A DNA stretch of 59,624 bases from JAYUDN01 sp043739785 (GTDB lineage: Bacteria > Patescibacteriota > Gracilibacteria > BD1-5 > UBA2023), in assembly GCA_043739785.1 (NCBI GenBank), contig JAYUDN010000039.1, forward strand, positions 1 to 59,624. The letters run 5' to 3'. Under the pieces are notes generated by a model. That model worked only from the letters and a program-made list of their open reading frames with translations. It had not been told where the DNA came from and ran no database searches. The stretch's first letter is position 1, and each line of letters opens with the position of its first letter. This document shows, one piece after another, positions 1 to 9,552 of this stretch. The translations under genes were made by a program, and so were the position numbers.

Positions 1-73
1 TCACAATTTAGATATAATTGTCGTATAAAGTGAAAAGATATCTACAAAGAAATACTAAAATTACTCAGAAAAA

Positions 74-469
74 CTAACCCGTAACTGGGGAAGACCCTAC
101 TTTTTTATAATCGGAAATTTTCCACTTACTTTCATCTCTTAATTGTCATGTTTTCTCTCAACTTTGGTAAATTGGAGTGAATATATTTTCTCTTAATATA
201 GCCTTAAAATTTGCTTCTATCTCAATACAAGCTCTCATAATTAGCTCATGAATACGAAAGGAATATGTGTTTATATTAATATCAGAAGGTTCGATATACT
301 CAAAAATTTTCTGTACATCTTCTTGTATTAAAAGAAATCATCGAATGTAGTGTTCAGGATTTTGAGAGTATTCCCGATCGATTATATATGCTCAACTACT
401 ATATCAGTGATTTGGTTCACTTTTCGTGACAGGTCGATATGTTCTATGGAATGGTTTTTTGAAAGTCAT
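74..469 (-). CDS. hypothetical protein, probably C-terminally truncated
   Basis: 131 codons in code 25 with four in-frame TGA read as Gly. The core, with motifs such as EYIEPSD, NTYSFRIHEL and ACIEIEANFKAIL, is well-formed and resembles a family of uncharacterised bacterial proteins I cannot name. The end looks abrupt: after SDYKK the reading frame gives a short unrelated tail and TAG. In the +1 frame a SRVFPSYG-like stretch follows, which would be expected if a one-base frameshift occurred near the A-run around position 110. A promoter-like pair lies directly upstream. Function unknown. Confidence 0.6.
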
Positions 470-489
470 AATTACAAAGTTTCTTCTCG

Positions 490-516
490 ATTATACCGTA
501 TTCCCCATTTTTTCAA
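490..516 (-). promoter_or_regulatory. sigma-70-like promoter for the 74-469 gene
   Basis: On the minus strand TTGAAA (511-516) and TATAAT (490-495) are separated by 15 bases, about 20 bases before the start codon. Confidence 0.5.
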
Positions 517-522
517 GCGGAT

Positions 523-555
523 AAAAAACCACAAAATGAGAGTAGGTTTGTGGTT
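523..555 (-). terminator. rho-independent terminator after the AHSA1 gene
   Basis: AACCACAAA (minus strand) pairs with TTTGTGGTT across a 10-base loop and is followed by a T run (523-528). It lies just past the AHSA1-like gene stop at 573. Confidence 0.8.
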
Positions 556-572
556 TGATGGATTTAAGAAGA

Positions 573-998
573 TTATTGCATGTTTTTCAGACACTCCTCG
601 AGCCGATTGAGGTTCTCTTCATTCGCAGGAGTGATGATCGGCCGGAGGTTTTCTAGGATTTCCGGTGAGTCAAAAGTCATTTTCCAGACAATCTTCGTAC
701 TCTCTCCTTGGTCTTCGAAATCGGCTCTAAGGAAGAAGTGTGGAGCGACGATATGTTCGAGTAGGATATGATCCTCAGTCACTTCGTGCCATTTACTCTG
801 ATTCGGATACCTCGTGCCATCAGGACTGACCATCGTGAAGATCCAGTCTCCATCAGGCACGATATTGCAAACTTCGAATTCATTCGAAAATCCTGCTGGT
901 CCCCACCATGTCGCGAGGATCTCTGGAGTCTTCCATGCTTGGGAGACTTTGGATCGAGGGAAGGGGAGGATACGCGGCGTAGTACAAGTGGAGTTCAT
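573..998 (-). CDS. SRPBCC/AHSA1-family protein
   Basis: 141 residues, the normal length for a single START-like SRPBCC domain. The N-terminal stretch with KVSQAWKTPEILATWWGPAGF is the usual helix/strand opening of Aha1-domain proteins (PF08327), and the middle has the WHEVTEDHILLEH beta strands. These proteins form a ligand-binding pocket; the bacterial members are mostly uncharacterised, so substrate is unknown. It is the last of three minus-strand genes (zinc ribbon, DUF1398, AHSA1) with 24 bases between it and the DUF1398 gene. A TATAAT at 1008-1013 lies 9 bases before its ATG, so it may also be transcribed alone with almost no leader. Confidence 0.8.
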   Translation of the reverse strand: MNSTCTTPRILPFPRSKVSQAWKTPEILATWWGPAGFSNEFEVCNIVPDGDWIFTMVSPDGTRYPNQSKWHEVTEDHILLEHIVAPHFFLRADFEDQGESTKIVWKMTFDSPEILENLRPIITPANEENLNRLEECLKNMQ

Positions 999-1022
999 AG
1001 AACTGATATTATAGAATGGGTA

Positions 1023-1409
1023 TTAAAGTGGAAAGTGTTCTTCCAAGAGTGTATTTCCTGAGGTATCATAATAGTTACATGTTCCAGTTTCCAGGTCGAG
1101 TGTCCATTTTTCGACGCCATTCTCGGCACAATCGTGACAAAATTTCATATAATCGCTTCCTCCATTTTGATGTATTTTCAGTCTTTCGAGGAATTTTTCT
1201 TTGTTTGAAATTTTTGCAATCTCGAGATTTTCGTACTTTGCAGGCGAAGTAAGCGTTTCATGATTGCCGAAATATTCTGCATGACCATCAGAGACAAATG
1301 TATCGTATCCAGTCACTCAGAGTGCATGGATTTCTTGAGCGTAGGCGGGGAAGTCGGCTCAGGATTTTACTTTCGAGTGAGCTTCATGGATTTGAGAAAG
1401 GGTGAACAT
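1023..1409 (-). CDS. DUF1398 family protein
   Basis: 128 residues. It matches the DUF1398 (YbcV-like) layout: SGADFPAYAQEIHALGVTGY then a VSDGHAEYFG strand, and in the second half HQNGGSDYMKFC, then a GVEKWTLDLETGTCNYYD stretch. Two TGA codons (1359-1361 and 1317-1319) encode the conserved Gly of SGADFPAY and of the residue before YDTF's segment (ALGVTGY), so a standard-code caller loses the first quarter of the gene. Function of the family is not established. It sits 10 bases after the zinc-ribbon gene and shares its operon. Confidence 0.85.
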
Positions 1410-1419
1410 AGAGATTGGG

Positions 1420-1677
1420 TTATTTTTTCTTCCATCGCTCGAGTTTCGGCACGGCAGCGATGGCGATTTTTCTATGGGCTTCTGGGAGTCACATCTTTTT
1501 CGTTGCTTCACTCACGATAGCTATCATTTCTTCGAGGGTACAGTCTTTCCCGATGAATTCACCATCTTTATAACAGAGTGAACAATACTTCGTACTGTGT
1601 GTACCGTCTTTCTCCGTTCATCATCCGAGCGGGTCTTGATCGAGTGGCATACCACATGATTGGCAGTGTTTTTTCAT
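1420..1677 (-). CDS. small putative zinc-ribbon protein
   Basis: 85 residues, invisible under the standard code because of three TGA codons. Four cysteines in two pairs, CQSCGMPL near the N-terminus and YCSLCYKDG about 25 residues later, then CTLEEMI, match the putative zinc-ribbon domain PF12674. The GTEKDG stretch between the pairs is also typical. Likely a small metal-binding protein; partner unknown. First gene of the three-gene operon running to 573; an AT-rich TATAAT-containing segment lies about 20 bases upstream. Confidence 0.8.
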
Positions 1678-1800
1678 AATATGAATTAAGAATTCCTTTA
1701 TATTATATTTTTTCAAGAGAAATCAACTGAGAAAAGAGAGATAGTATCTTCCTATTGAGTCTGTAGAAAGTATATTCCTTGTTCTTTTTCCTCGAAAATC

Positions 1801-2178
1801 CTAGAGATGTGAAGTATTCTCCCTAAAGTGTCTTTTGAGTAATTCATATCGTTCCTTTGTTCTGGCTCTCAATCATCCCATGGATTCCAGTAATGCTTCT
1901 CTCGAAATCTCATCATCAGGAGTGATTTCACTCTCTTTACTGAACTGTTCTCGAGTCAGATCTATTTCTGTCCCATCAGCGACTCGATTCCAGTAGTGAT
2001 CATAGTGTTCACTATAGACGATAACTCATCAGAGAATGTCTTGAACCAGAAGAGCAGTAACCGCACATTGGCCAATGGCCGGGTTTGTTTCTGACCACCG
2101 ATCCTGATCTTCAGGATAGCAAGTCTCTCGTGACCAAGACTTTCGAATGGCTTCGATGTGATTATCTGATAGTTTCAT
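1801..2178 (-). CDS. YunG-like protein
   Basis: 125 residues. The segment SETNPAIGQCAVTALLVQD, then LGGVIVYSEHYDHYWNRV and DGTEIDLTREQF, and KERYELLKRHF at the end follow the layout of Bacillus YunG-type proteins; two adjacent TGA codons give the GG. The family has no established function; the conserved Cys and His suggest a papain-like or related fold, which is only inference. The ATG follows the rdgB stop codon by one base (TAG-G-ATG), so the two are translationally linked. An upstream extension in the same frame is ignored because it overlaps rdgB. Confidence 0.75.
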
Positions 2179-2179
2179 C

Positions 2180-2722
2180 CTAGAAATTTGTAAGAAATTC
2201 TCGAATTTCTTCGAAAGGTCTCTCTTCTCTCTGGAATCTTTCGTACTCTTTTTCATCGAGCTCTGCTGAAGTCTTATCTGAGAAGTATGGGATGAAAATC
2301 TGATCCCATCCGAATCCATTTATTCACCGAGGAGTTAGCGGTATACTCCCATTGATTGATCACTCGAAAAATTCGAGAAGTGTTCCATTGTAGTATCCGA
2401 ATACAGACCTTGCTATCGCTTTGCGGTTTGTTCCAGAGATCATCTGGCAGAGTTTCTCAAGTCAGAGTTCCTGTTCGAAAAACTTGATAAATGGCCCAGG
2501 AAGCCTTCATAATGCTGTGAATTCGAGTGAAACATCTTCGACAAGTACGGGTTTTCAGATTTTCTCGTAGGCTTGCTTTACTTTATGCTCGACTATCTTT
2601 CTGAGATCAAGTGATTGGATCTCTTCAAGTTCAACTTTCTGGTGAAGGATCGGAAATCCGAGAAACTGGGTGAGATAATCGGCTTTTTTCTGGTTTCCAG
2701 TGATGAAAGTGACGGATGACAT
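2180..2722 (-). CDS. RdgB/HAM1-family NTP pyrophosphatase
   Basis: 180 residues. It opens with TFITGNQKKADYL, the HAM1 nucleotide-binding start (TGNxxK), has EEIQ, a VEDVSLEF acidic motif and ends with GFGWDQIFIP, the signature of the Maf/HAM1 fold. Such enzymes hydrolyse non-canonical purine NTPs (dITP, XTP) to monophosphate and diphosphate. Five TGA codons are read as Gly, including the one in LGRLPGPFIK. A TACAAT at 2730-2735 lies 7 bases before the ATG, pointing to a leaderless message; the ABC ATPase starts divergently 70 bases away. The slightly unusual C-terminus makes it closer to archaeal/CPR HAM1 than to E. coli RdgB. Confidence 0.85.
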
Positions 2723-2792
2723 TCGATAGATTGTATTGTTTTCCCGGATAAATCAATACAATGAGGTGTATTTTATCATCATTTTCACTCGT

Positions 2793-3455
2793 ATGATCCG
2801 ACTTCAACATATCGCAAAAACATATACATCTCGAGGAGAAACGGTCGTGCTCTTTACGAATCTCGACTGGCAGGTCGAGACGGGAAGCTTTGTCTCCCTG
2901 ATGGGGGCGAGTGGGGCAGGGAAGTCGACACTCCTCTCTCTCATAGCCGGGATTCTTCCTCCGGATAGTGGAACCATTCATCTTGGGGAAACCGATATTA
3001 CGCAGTTCGGGACCGACGAGATGATCGAGTACCGAGGCCAGCATATTGCCTTTATCTTTCAGTCGTTCGAACTCATCCCGAATCTCACCGTCACGGAAAA
3101 TATCGATCTGGTTCTCGATATTTCGCATGCGAAGCGGAGGTATCAGACGAGTGAAATCCTCCAAAAAGTCGGAATCGGTGATAAATGAAATCGCTATCCG
3201 ACCGAACTCTCATGAGGAGAACAGCAACGAGTCGCGATCGCTCGGGCCTTTGTCGCCGATGTTCCCTTTCTTCTTGCCGATGAGCCGACAGGAAATCTCG
3301 ATGAGGGAAATGCGGTAAAGATTATGGATCTGATCGATACGCTCCACCGGGAAACGAAGAATACCATCATCATGATTACCCACGATCCGAGTATCGCCGG
3401 AAGGGCAGATATTATTTACCGACTTCACGGAGGGAAGATTTCTACCTGGAAATAA
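2793..3455 (+). CDS. ABC transporter ATPase, LolD/MacB type
   Basis: 220 residues. Walker A GASGAGKST, Q-loop FIFQSFELIPNLTVTEN, signature LSGGEQQRVAIARA, Walker B FLLADEPTGNLD and the H-loop MITHD are all present. The first Gly of the signature is TGA, one of the clearest proofs of recoding in the window. LolD/MacB/FtsE-type ATPases energise FtsX-like permeases that act on lipoproteins, peptides or cell-wall enzymes rather than importing solutes; the permease is the next gene, 79 bases on. Start chosen at MIRLQHIAKTY, the normal beginning of the family, with an AT-rich shared upstream region. Confidence 0.93.
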
Positions 3456-3534
3456 TCAAAAATCCTAATTCTCCCGATTCATTTCCTTTATACCAAGAAA
3501 AATTTATTTCACTGTACCTCTTAGAAATTCCTGT

Positions 3535-5931
3535 ATGTTCAAACTGTTCCAACTCCTCTTCATTCGTAATTTCTCATCCGTTTTTACCCTTTTTCTTGTC
3601 CTCATACTCGCGAGTACCGGATTTCTTGTGATGCGAGAACTCACAGAAAATATCGAACTTCTCGTGGCGAAAGAGACCGCACCCCTCTTCGGTGCTGATA
3701 TCATCATCGGATCACCTGGATACCAGTCGACTCCGATTATAGACCGAGTTCGACCGATTCTTTCCGATGCTTCGTATGTATGGGCGGAACGCAAAACATT
3801 TTCGACGACGCTCTTCGATCAAGTAGGGAAGACAGGACTTATCAAAGTAATCGCTTTTGCGGGAACATATCCTCAAAAATGAATACTTGAGACCGACGCT
3901 ATTGGTTCGCCTTCATGAGAACGAATCGCTATCACGCCCGAGACACTCACGAGATTTGCTCTCTCCGGAGTGATCCGTATGGATGAGCGTAGTATCCAAC
4001 CCACTGATACCATTCGAAAATCGAGTGATCTTGGACTGAGCCTCGGGAGTGAAAATCACTTGATCATCCTTCCAGAAAGCGTTCTCTCGGGTTCGATGCT
4101 TCTCTCATCGGGATCACGCCTGAGTCAAGACCTCCTTCTCACCTTTCAGACGTGAACTGATATTCTGAAGATGGCGACCCTTCTCAAGGCATCACTCCCC
4201 ACTGGAGATTTCCGAATCCGTACTTATCAAGATTCCTCCGAGCGGACCATGGGGACGGTTTCAGAACTTTCCAAATATACCCTCCTTATCCTCGTGGTGG
4301 CGGCTATTTTCTCAGGGATTATCCTCCGATCGGCGCATGACCGCCTCTTTCAGGACTTTGCACATACGCTCCAGGTGGTTGAGATTCTTGGATTTTCGAG
4401 AAAACGACAGCTTGGTATATTCCTCCTCCTGTATGTTCTCTTGATAAGCCTTTCTATCGTGATCTCGCTTGCACTCTCTTTCATTTCGTTATTGTTTATT
4501 GCGAAGCTTCCTGGAGCCCAGGACTTTATATTCCTGGCTTCTCCAGTTTTCTTCACACTGCAGGTATTTCTGATCCTGGTGGGGGTAGGTTTTATCCCGG
4601 CATGGTCCGAAAAGATGAATATAGTGCACCGTATTTCTCGATGATTTCCTAATATCCTAGCTACAAAGTTCCTTCCGAAGATCCAGTCATTCGCCCTTCC
4701 ATTTGTCGGGATCTGGGCGATCGTGGCTCTGATTTTTGAAGATATCCTCTGGAGTCTTATGGTTGTCCTTCTTAGCTCCGCGGCAATAGTTGTTATCGGA
4801 GTTATACTCCAGTATCTATTTCGATTTTTTCTTCTCAGGAGTGAGCGATTACGATCACAGTATTTCCCCTTCTATGATGGGATTCGTACCCTCGTCCGAC
4901 CCCTTTCTCCGGCGATTCCGATCAGTATTTCTCTGATTGGGATGGTTCTCTTTTTCACGGTTTTTACGCTCTTTTCCCTCGCCTTTCGAGACAAGCTCAG
5001 TATCGATACAAAAACGACGACCAATATCTATGCCATCAATATCCTGGACCAAGATATTGATATCATCCGGAAAACTTTTCCTGAAGCGAAAGCTTATAGT
5101 ATCCTCCAGGCTCGGATTTCGCAAGTGAATCATCAAGATCTCGCTTCGTTTCTTCATACGCCGAGTCCGAGTCGTGAGTTTTCGAGGGAGTTCAATGTCA
5201 CACTTGAGTCCCTTCCAGAGGTGCCGATTCTCTCCTGAAAAAAAACACTTGCGAAGGGGGAAGTCTCAGTCGATGCGGCTTTTGCCAAAAGTCTCGGTGT
5301 GAGCCTTGGAGATAAGATAGAATTCAGTATTTCTGGACGAAACTTCACTCTACAGATTGCGAACCTCCGGAAGGCCATTCGGGATGGACTGAGTCCATTT
5401 TTCTATTTTTCCTTTGAGAAAGATTCCTTTGCCTCGGCCCCGAAGACCTATTTTCTTGCGGCGAGCGTGCCCGATATTGAAGCGTTCAAAAAAAAGGTAC
5501 TCACGATTACGGGTCCACATGTGACCTTTATAGATGTTGGGAGTATCCTTGAACTTGCAAAAAGTATCGCTTCGAAAATCCTCTCGGTCGTTTCCCTCTT
5601 CTTTCTCGTGATGAGCGTATTTATTGTTTTAGCTGTAGTGGCACTTTTTGGCCGCATGCAGTATATCGAAAAGCTCAAGAGAAGACTCTATCATCTTTTC
5701 GGAATGCAACATGTGAGTATTCGTCATACGTTCCTCGCCACTCGATGAGTAATCATCGGAACCTCCTTGGTCCTCGCCTTTATGGGTGCGATGATCGTAT
5801 TCTATCGTATCGTGCTTATGAGTACGGTACTGAGTTGGAATGGCATACATATTCTAATCGTATGAGCCGTTGCTTCGGTAGTCGCCCTTGGATTTCTCTC
5901 CGTATCTTGGGTTCGATCTCAGTTCAAATAA
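3535..5931 (+). CDS. FtsX/MacB-like ABC permease
   Basis: 798 residues joined across seven TGA codons that standard calling splits into at least four pieces. A transmembrane helix near residues 12-32 is followed by a large extracytoplasmic region, three helices near 225-365, further helices around 385-430 and 455-490, a second soluble region, and final FtsX-type helices near 680-790. The two FtsX halves make it a fused, full-length MacB/LolC-E-style permease, the membrane partner of the upstream ATPase. Substrate cannot be told; lipoprotein or peptide transport is typical of the family. Followed by a terminator. Confidence 0.88.
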
Positions 5932-5935
5932 AAAC

Positions 5936-5965
5936 TCCACCTTCTGACCAAGGTGGAATTTTATT
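5936..5965. terminator. bidirectional terminator
   Basis: TCCACCTT (5936-5943) pairs with AAGGTGGA (5950-5957). T-rich tracts follow on both strands, serving the permease gene and the converging gene at 5986. Confidence 0.8.
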
Positions 5966-5985
5966 AAAGCTTATTTTTAGTGCCA

Positions 5986-6624
5986 TTATTGGTCCGAAGT
6001 ACTCGATCGATTTGGACTCATCATCATTCCAGAGTTGGTAGGTTTCATCTGCTTTGACCCTTTCATCATTGGAGGCTTCTTGTCATCCATTGGTTTTTTC
6101 TCAGGCATGGCAGGGACGACAATTCCCTTCGACTCGAGGAAGTTCTTGATAAGGGTATTGAGCTCCTTTCGATCCGCATCTGAGAGCCCTTCAATGAGGG
6201 ATCCGAGTCCTCCAGCTGGTGGTTTCATATGTTCACCGCTTCCCATCATTTCTTCACGATCCTGTGGCATTATCCCACCAGATCCTTCCATACGTGGTGG
6301 GCGTGACATCATAGATCCAGATCCTTCTCCTCGTGGAGGTCGCGACATCATCCCACCAGATCCTTCTGTTCTCGGTGGACGAGTCATCCCACTTCCATCC
6401 ATCATCGGAGGTCGAACTTTGTTATCATTTTTTCCTCCCCTCATCATACGAGAATCACCGCTCATTGGGTCATTTCCCATAGATTCGCGATCTACCATCT
6501 GAATGCGGTATTGTGGAACTTGATTTTGCCCAGCCATCATACCATTCGGACCTGTACCTTCAGCAGCAAATACGGACATAGGCAGGATACTTGCAGTTGC
6601 AAGGAGTACCAAGAGTTTTTTCAT
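5986..6624 (-). CDS. secreted Met/Gly/Pro-rich repeat protein
   Basis: 212 residues with a clear signal peptide (MKKLLVLLATASILPMSVFA, cleavage after AFA/AA). The mature part holds about four imperfect repeats of the type RPPR-x-EGSG-x-MMS between residues 70 and 125, then a short predicted helical block (LIEGLSDADRKELNTLIKNF) and a Met/Lys/Pro-rich tail. Met-rich low-complexity exported proteins can bind copper, but no function can be assigned from sequence. No TGA codons are used. Own promoter at 6673-6700. Confidence 0.75.
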   Translation of the reverse strand: MKKLLVLLATASILPMSVFAAEGTGPNGMMAGQNQVPQYRIQMVDRESMGNDPMSGDSRMMRGGKNDNKVRPPMMDGSGMTRPPRTEGSGGMMSRPPRGEGSGSMMSRPPRMEGSGGIMPQDREEMMGSGEHMKPPAGGLGSLIEGLSDADRKELNTLIKNFLESKGIVVPAMPEKKPMDDKKPPMMKGSKQMKPTNSGMMMSPNRSSTSDQ

Positions 6625-6672
6625 ATGAAAAAATAAAAATATAAAAATTTCCTCGAAAGGGAAACGCGGTTT

Positions 6673-6700
6673 AGTATATCAGGAAGATACTATTCTCCAA
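6673..6700 (-). promoter_or_regulatory. promoter of the secreted repeat protein
   Basis: TTGGAG (6695-6700) and TATACT (6673-6678) on the minus strand, 16-base spacer, about 45 bases before the ATG. Confidence 0.65.
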
Positions 6701-6812
6701 AAATTATACAGAGTATTTATATTCCTTTTTTCCATATTTAGTGAAAAGGATATTTCTTCTTCTGTACCCCTAGAAGTATATCCCACCTACTTTGAAAAAA
6801 TAGCACAATGTT

Positions 6813-6839
6813 TTGCATTTTACGGTTTTTCCATATGAT
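6813..6839 (+). promoter_or_regulatory. metK: promoter ahead of the metK leader
   Basis: TTGCAT (6813-6818) and TATGAT (6834-6839), 15-base spacer. Transcription from here would begin just before the riboswitch-like element. Confidence 0.45.
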
Positions 6840-6845
6840 GACTTC

Positions 6846-6945
6846 ACATTCAGAGTGAGTACCAGGGATTAGGCCCGTTATGAGTACTCCGGCAGCCAAC
6901 TATAAGTGATGCAAGGTCAGACTGGATATCCATTCAGTACTTCTC
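6846..6945 (+). promoter_or_regulatory. putative SAM riboswitch (SAM-I clan) upstream of metK
   Basis: The segment contains AGAG, a GAGTAC...GTACTC stem enclosing AGGGATTAGGCCC, then TTATGA and CCGGCAGCC, in the order of the SAM-I/SAM-IV core (AGGGAcuGGCCC-gAUGA-CCGGCAACC). It lies in the untranslated leader of metK, the classic target of SAM riboswitches, and is followed by a terminator with a competing pairing (7030-7060). The closing P1 helix and P3/P4 are not clear to me, so the class is uncertain. Confidence 0.6.
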
Positions 6946-6982
6946 CTTCTTTCATTGGAAAATCGGTGCCACTTCCTACCCC

Positions 6983-7060
6983 TTTTCAGGGGAGAGATGT
7001 AATACGATTTTTTGTACAAAACAAATTATTCCCTCTTCTGAAAACGGAGAGGGATTTTCT
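6983..7060 (+). terminator. regulated terminator/antiterminator of the metK leader
   Basis: TCCCTCTTC (7030-7038) pairs with GGAGAGGGA (7046-7054), followed by TTTT: a rho-independent terminator about 190 bases before metK. TTTTCAGGGGAG (6983-6994) can instead pair over 12 contiguous positions (two G-U) with CTCTTCTGAAAA (7033-7044), disrupting the terminator. Such mutually exclusive helices are the expression platform of transcriptional riboswitches. The remaining leader to 7249 shows no ORF I trust. Confidence 0.65.
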
Positions 7061-7249
7061 ATTCTGTATACTCTTTTCATACTTTTTATGACTAAAAAGT
7101 AGCAAAAAGTCCTTCTTTTTGTTTCCTCATTTTGGAATTTTATAGAAATCGTCGATGACAAATTCACAAAATTCGGAAAAGTAAAGAAGCAAATAGGAAA
7201 CAAGGGAGTCAATCGCTCTCAAATTTTACTTTTTACTTTCTACTATATT

Positions 7250-8410
7250 ATGTCAGAATATTTATTCACATCGGAGTCCGTCTCAGAAGGCCATCCCGAC
7301 AAGGTCGCAGATCAAATTTCCGATTCTATACTGGACGCCATTCTCACCGAGGATCCTCATGCACGAGTCGCCGCGGAAACCCTCGTTAATACCGGTCTCT
7401 GTGTCCTTGCCGGAGAGATTACTACCACCGCGAATATCGACTATATCGGCATAGCTCGTAAGACCATTACCGATATCAGATACAACTCTTCAGATCTCTG
7501 TTATGATGGAAATACGCTCGCGGTAATGGTTTGCTACGACAAGCAATCTCCCGATATCGCCGCCTGAGTGGATGAAGGGAAGGGGATTGACCTCGATCAA
7601 TGAGCTGGCGATCAGGGACTGATGTTTGGGTATGCCTGTCGCGAGACCGAGACGCTGATGCCAGCACCCATCTACTATGCCCATAGAATTATGGAACGTC
7701 AAGCATTCATTCGAAAAAATGGAACGCTTCCCTGGCTGCGTCCGGATGCTAAATCTCAGGTGACCTTTCGATACGTCGATGGAAAACCGGTCGATATTGA
7801 TACGGTGGTCGTCTCGACCCAACATCACCCCGATGTTTCCTATGAGACCATTAGAGACGGGGTGATCGAGACGATTATCAAGCCAATACTTCCTGAGTCG
7901 ATGATTACGAGTGCGACGAAGTATCTCGTCAATCCGACCGGTCGATTCGTCATCGGAGGTCCGATGGGGGACTGTGGACTCACGGGTCGTAAGATTATAG
8001 TTGACACCTACGGTTGAGCTGCCCCTCATGGTGGCTGAGCTTTTTCTGGAAAAGATCCTTCGAAAGTAGACCGAAGTGCAGCCTATGCCCTCCGGTATGT
8101 CGCAAAAAATATCGTCGCGGCTGGACTTGCTGATCGATGTCTCGTACAGGTCGCCTATGCCATCGGAGTTGCAAAGCCCGTTTCCCTTATGGTTGATACC
8201 TTCTGAACGGGAAAAGTTCCAAATGAAAAAATCATCGATATCATCCGCGAACACTTTGATCTTCGTCCAAAAGGAATTGTCGCTATGCTCGACCTCCTCA
8301 AACCTCGATACCTAAAGTCTGCAGCCTATGGCCACTTCGGACGGGAAGATGCGCTCTTTACCTGGGAAAAGACTGATAAAGCAGTGGAATTGAAAAAGTA
8401 TCTTGGATAG
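7250..8410 (+). CDS. metK: S-adenosylmethionine synthetase
   Basis: 386 residues, normal MetK length (384-396). The ATP-binding FTSESVSEGHPDK start, the hexapeptide region DQGAGDQGLMFGYA and the P-loop-like GRFVIGGPMGDCGLTGRK are intact; it makes SAM from methionine and ATP. TGA codons supply Gly in IAAGVDEG, DQGAGDQG, YGGAAPHGGGAFSGKD and DTFGTGKV, all invariant glycines of the family. The ATG is preceded by an AT-rich stretch without a Shine-Dalgarno. Expression is probably governed by the upstream SAM-responsive leader and ends at the terminator at 8429. Confidence 0.97.
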
Positions 8411-8428
8411 TAAAATCGCCTAGGAATT

Positions 8429-8453
8429 CCTCTCAATTTGAGAGGTTTTTTTA
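8429..8453 (+). terminator. metK terminator
   Basis: CCTCTC (8429-8434), 5-base loop, GAGAGG (8440-8445), then seven T. Its T tract overlaps the stop codon of the converging csaA gene. Confidence 0.9.
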
Positions 8454-8789
8454 TCCGAGCTTGGCTCCATTCGGAACCTGTCGTTCCGGGATTGCAAGTA
8501 TGACGCTCCCATCCTCCCTATAGAATCCGGTACAAAGGAATTCACTGATAAATGGTCCGATTTGTTTCGGTGGGAAGTTCACGACTCAGACTATCTGCTT
8601 TCTGATGAGTTCGACTTTCGAGTAGTGCGTCGTGATCTGGGCGCTCGACTGTTTCACTCAGATTTCAGCTCCGAAATCGACCCAGATCTTATAGGCCGCT
8701 TTGCGTGCTTCAGGGAAATCTTCGACACGGATAATGGTACCGACACAGAGTTCTACCGATTCGAAGTCTTGCCAGGAGATGGGATTCAT
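8451..8789 (-). CDS. csaA: CsaA-like tRNA-binding-domain protein
   Basis: 112 residues, exactly CsaA length. The series DFPEARKAAYKIWVDFG, GVKQSSAQIT and VVNFPPKQIGPFISE, ending RQVPNGAKLG, is diagnostic of CsaA, an OB-fold dimer related to the tRNA-binding domain of MetRS/Arc1p with reported chaperone activity for exported proteins. Gly at EIGVKQ and IVGVVNF are TGA codons. It converges on metK. Its promoter puts the predicted transcription start at or next to the ATG. Confidence 0.92.
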
Positions 8790-8796
8790 AGCAGGA

Positions 8797-8824
8797 AGTA
8801 TAGAGAAAAATGAAATGTTCGCAA
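8797..8824 (-). promoter_or_regulatory. csaA promoter, apparently leaderless
   Basis: TTGCGA (8819-8824), 16-base spacer, TATACT (8797-8802), then only 7 bases to the ATG. Confidence 0.65.
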
Positions 8825-8858
8825 TATTGCACACTCTATAAAATAGAGAAAAATATAT

Positions 8859-8886
8859 TTGACAAATATTAATTAGAGATTATAGT
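8859..8886 (+). promoter_or_regulatory. sigma-70-like promoter
   Basis: TTGACA (8859-8864), 16-base spacer, TATAGT (8881-8886). It precedes the 8917 gene by about 30 bases of AT-rich leader lacking a Shine-Dalgarno. Confidence 0.75.
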
Positions 8887-8916
8887 AACCAATAAATTTA
8901 CCTATTACTATTATTT

Positions 8917-9537
8917 ATGAGTGCATATTACATAGAATATGATCCTAGCGTGAGATTAGAGAAAGGGATATGAGGACGTCGTCTTGGTGTAATAGAAATA
9001 TCTGAAGCTGTCGGAACCAGCAAAGCTGGACCTGCCTTCCAAACGGTATATAATAATGGTAAGCTCGTTGAATCCGTATTTGATTATAGAAAATCACATT
9101 TTTCAGTAGATGAAAATAGCACAGTTTTTCGTTGACATACGCTTGACCAGAATTTTGAACTTTTAAGACAAATGTGTAGTCTTTGAAATCCCAAGACAGA
9201 ACATGTGTCATCCCTTATTACTTGATTTTCTCTTACTGATGAATATGAGAAAGAGCATAGTATTGAAGACATCACCAAGTCAACGTATAAGTCTACTTTT
9301 AAAGTAGCATTACTACTTTATTGGCTTGCAGAGTGATCTGATAGTTTCAAGATGGATGACTCAAGAAGACAATTTCTCTGGGATTTCTTCGGTCATGAAA
9401 TATGTGATGCAGCTAGGAAAATACCAGGATCTGAATTTACACTTATTCGATATCTTCTCAACGAGTGATGAAGTAAAGTAACAATAATTCGACCATGAGA
9501 TCCAAAACAAAATAATGATGAAAAATCCACCAACTAA
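8917..9537 (+). CDS. hypothetical protein
   Basis: 206 residues with nine TGA-Gly codons, no signal peptide or membrane helix. I do not recognise it. The N-terminal third (YYIEYDPSVRLEKGIGGRRLGVIEIS) looks beta-rich, and the middle (KSTFKVALLLYWLAEG) helical. It has its own good promoter and terminator, so it is a single-gene unit. The stop codon lies in the loop of the terminator hairpin. Confidence 0.65.
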
Positions 9538-9552
9538 GGTGGATTTTTTTAT
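9524..9552 (+). terminator. terminator overlapping the 8917 gene stop
   Basis: AATCCACC (9524-9531) pairs with GGTGGATT (9538-9545) followed by T6; the TAA (9535-9537) is in the loop. Confidence 0.85.

Noticed and set aside
2029..2319. Longer YunG-like start at 2319
   Set aside because: The added residues overlap the rdgB coding region; the ATG one base after its stop gives the normal family length.
6035..6502. 155-residue plus-strand ORF opposite the Met-rich protein
   Set aside because: Reverse shadow of a repetitive gene with signal peptide, promoter and correct terminator on the minus strand.
7250..8410. UGA read as tryptophan (code 4)
   Set aside because: TGA positions coincide with invariant glycines, and normal Trp positions use TGG.
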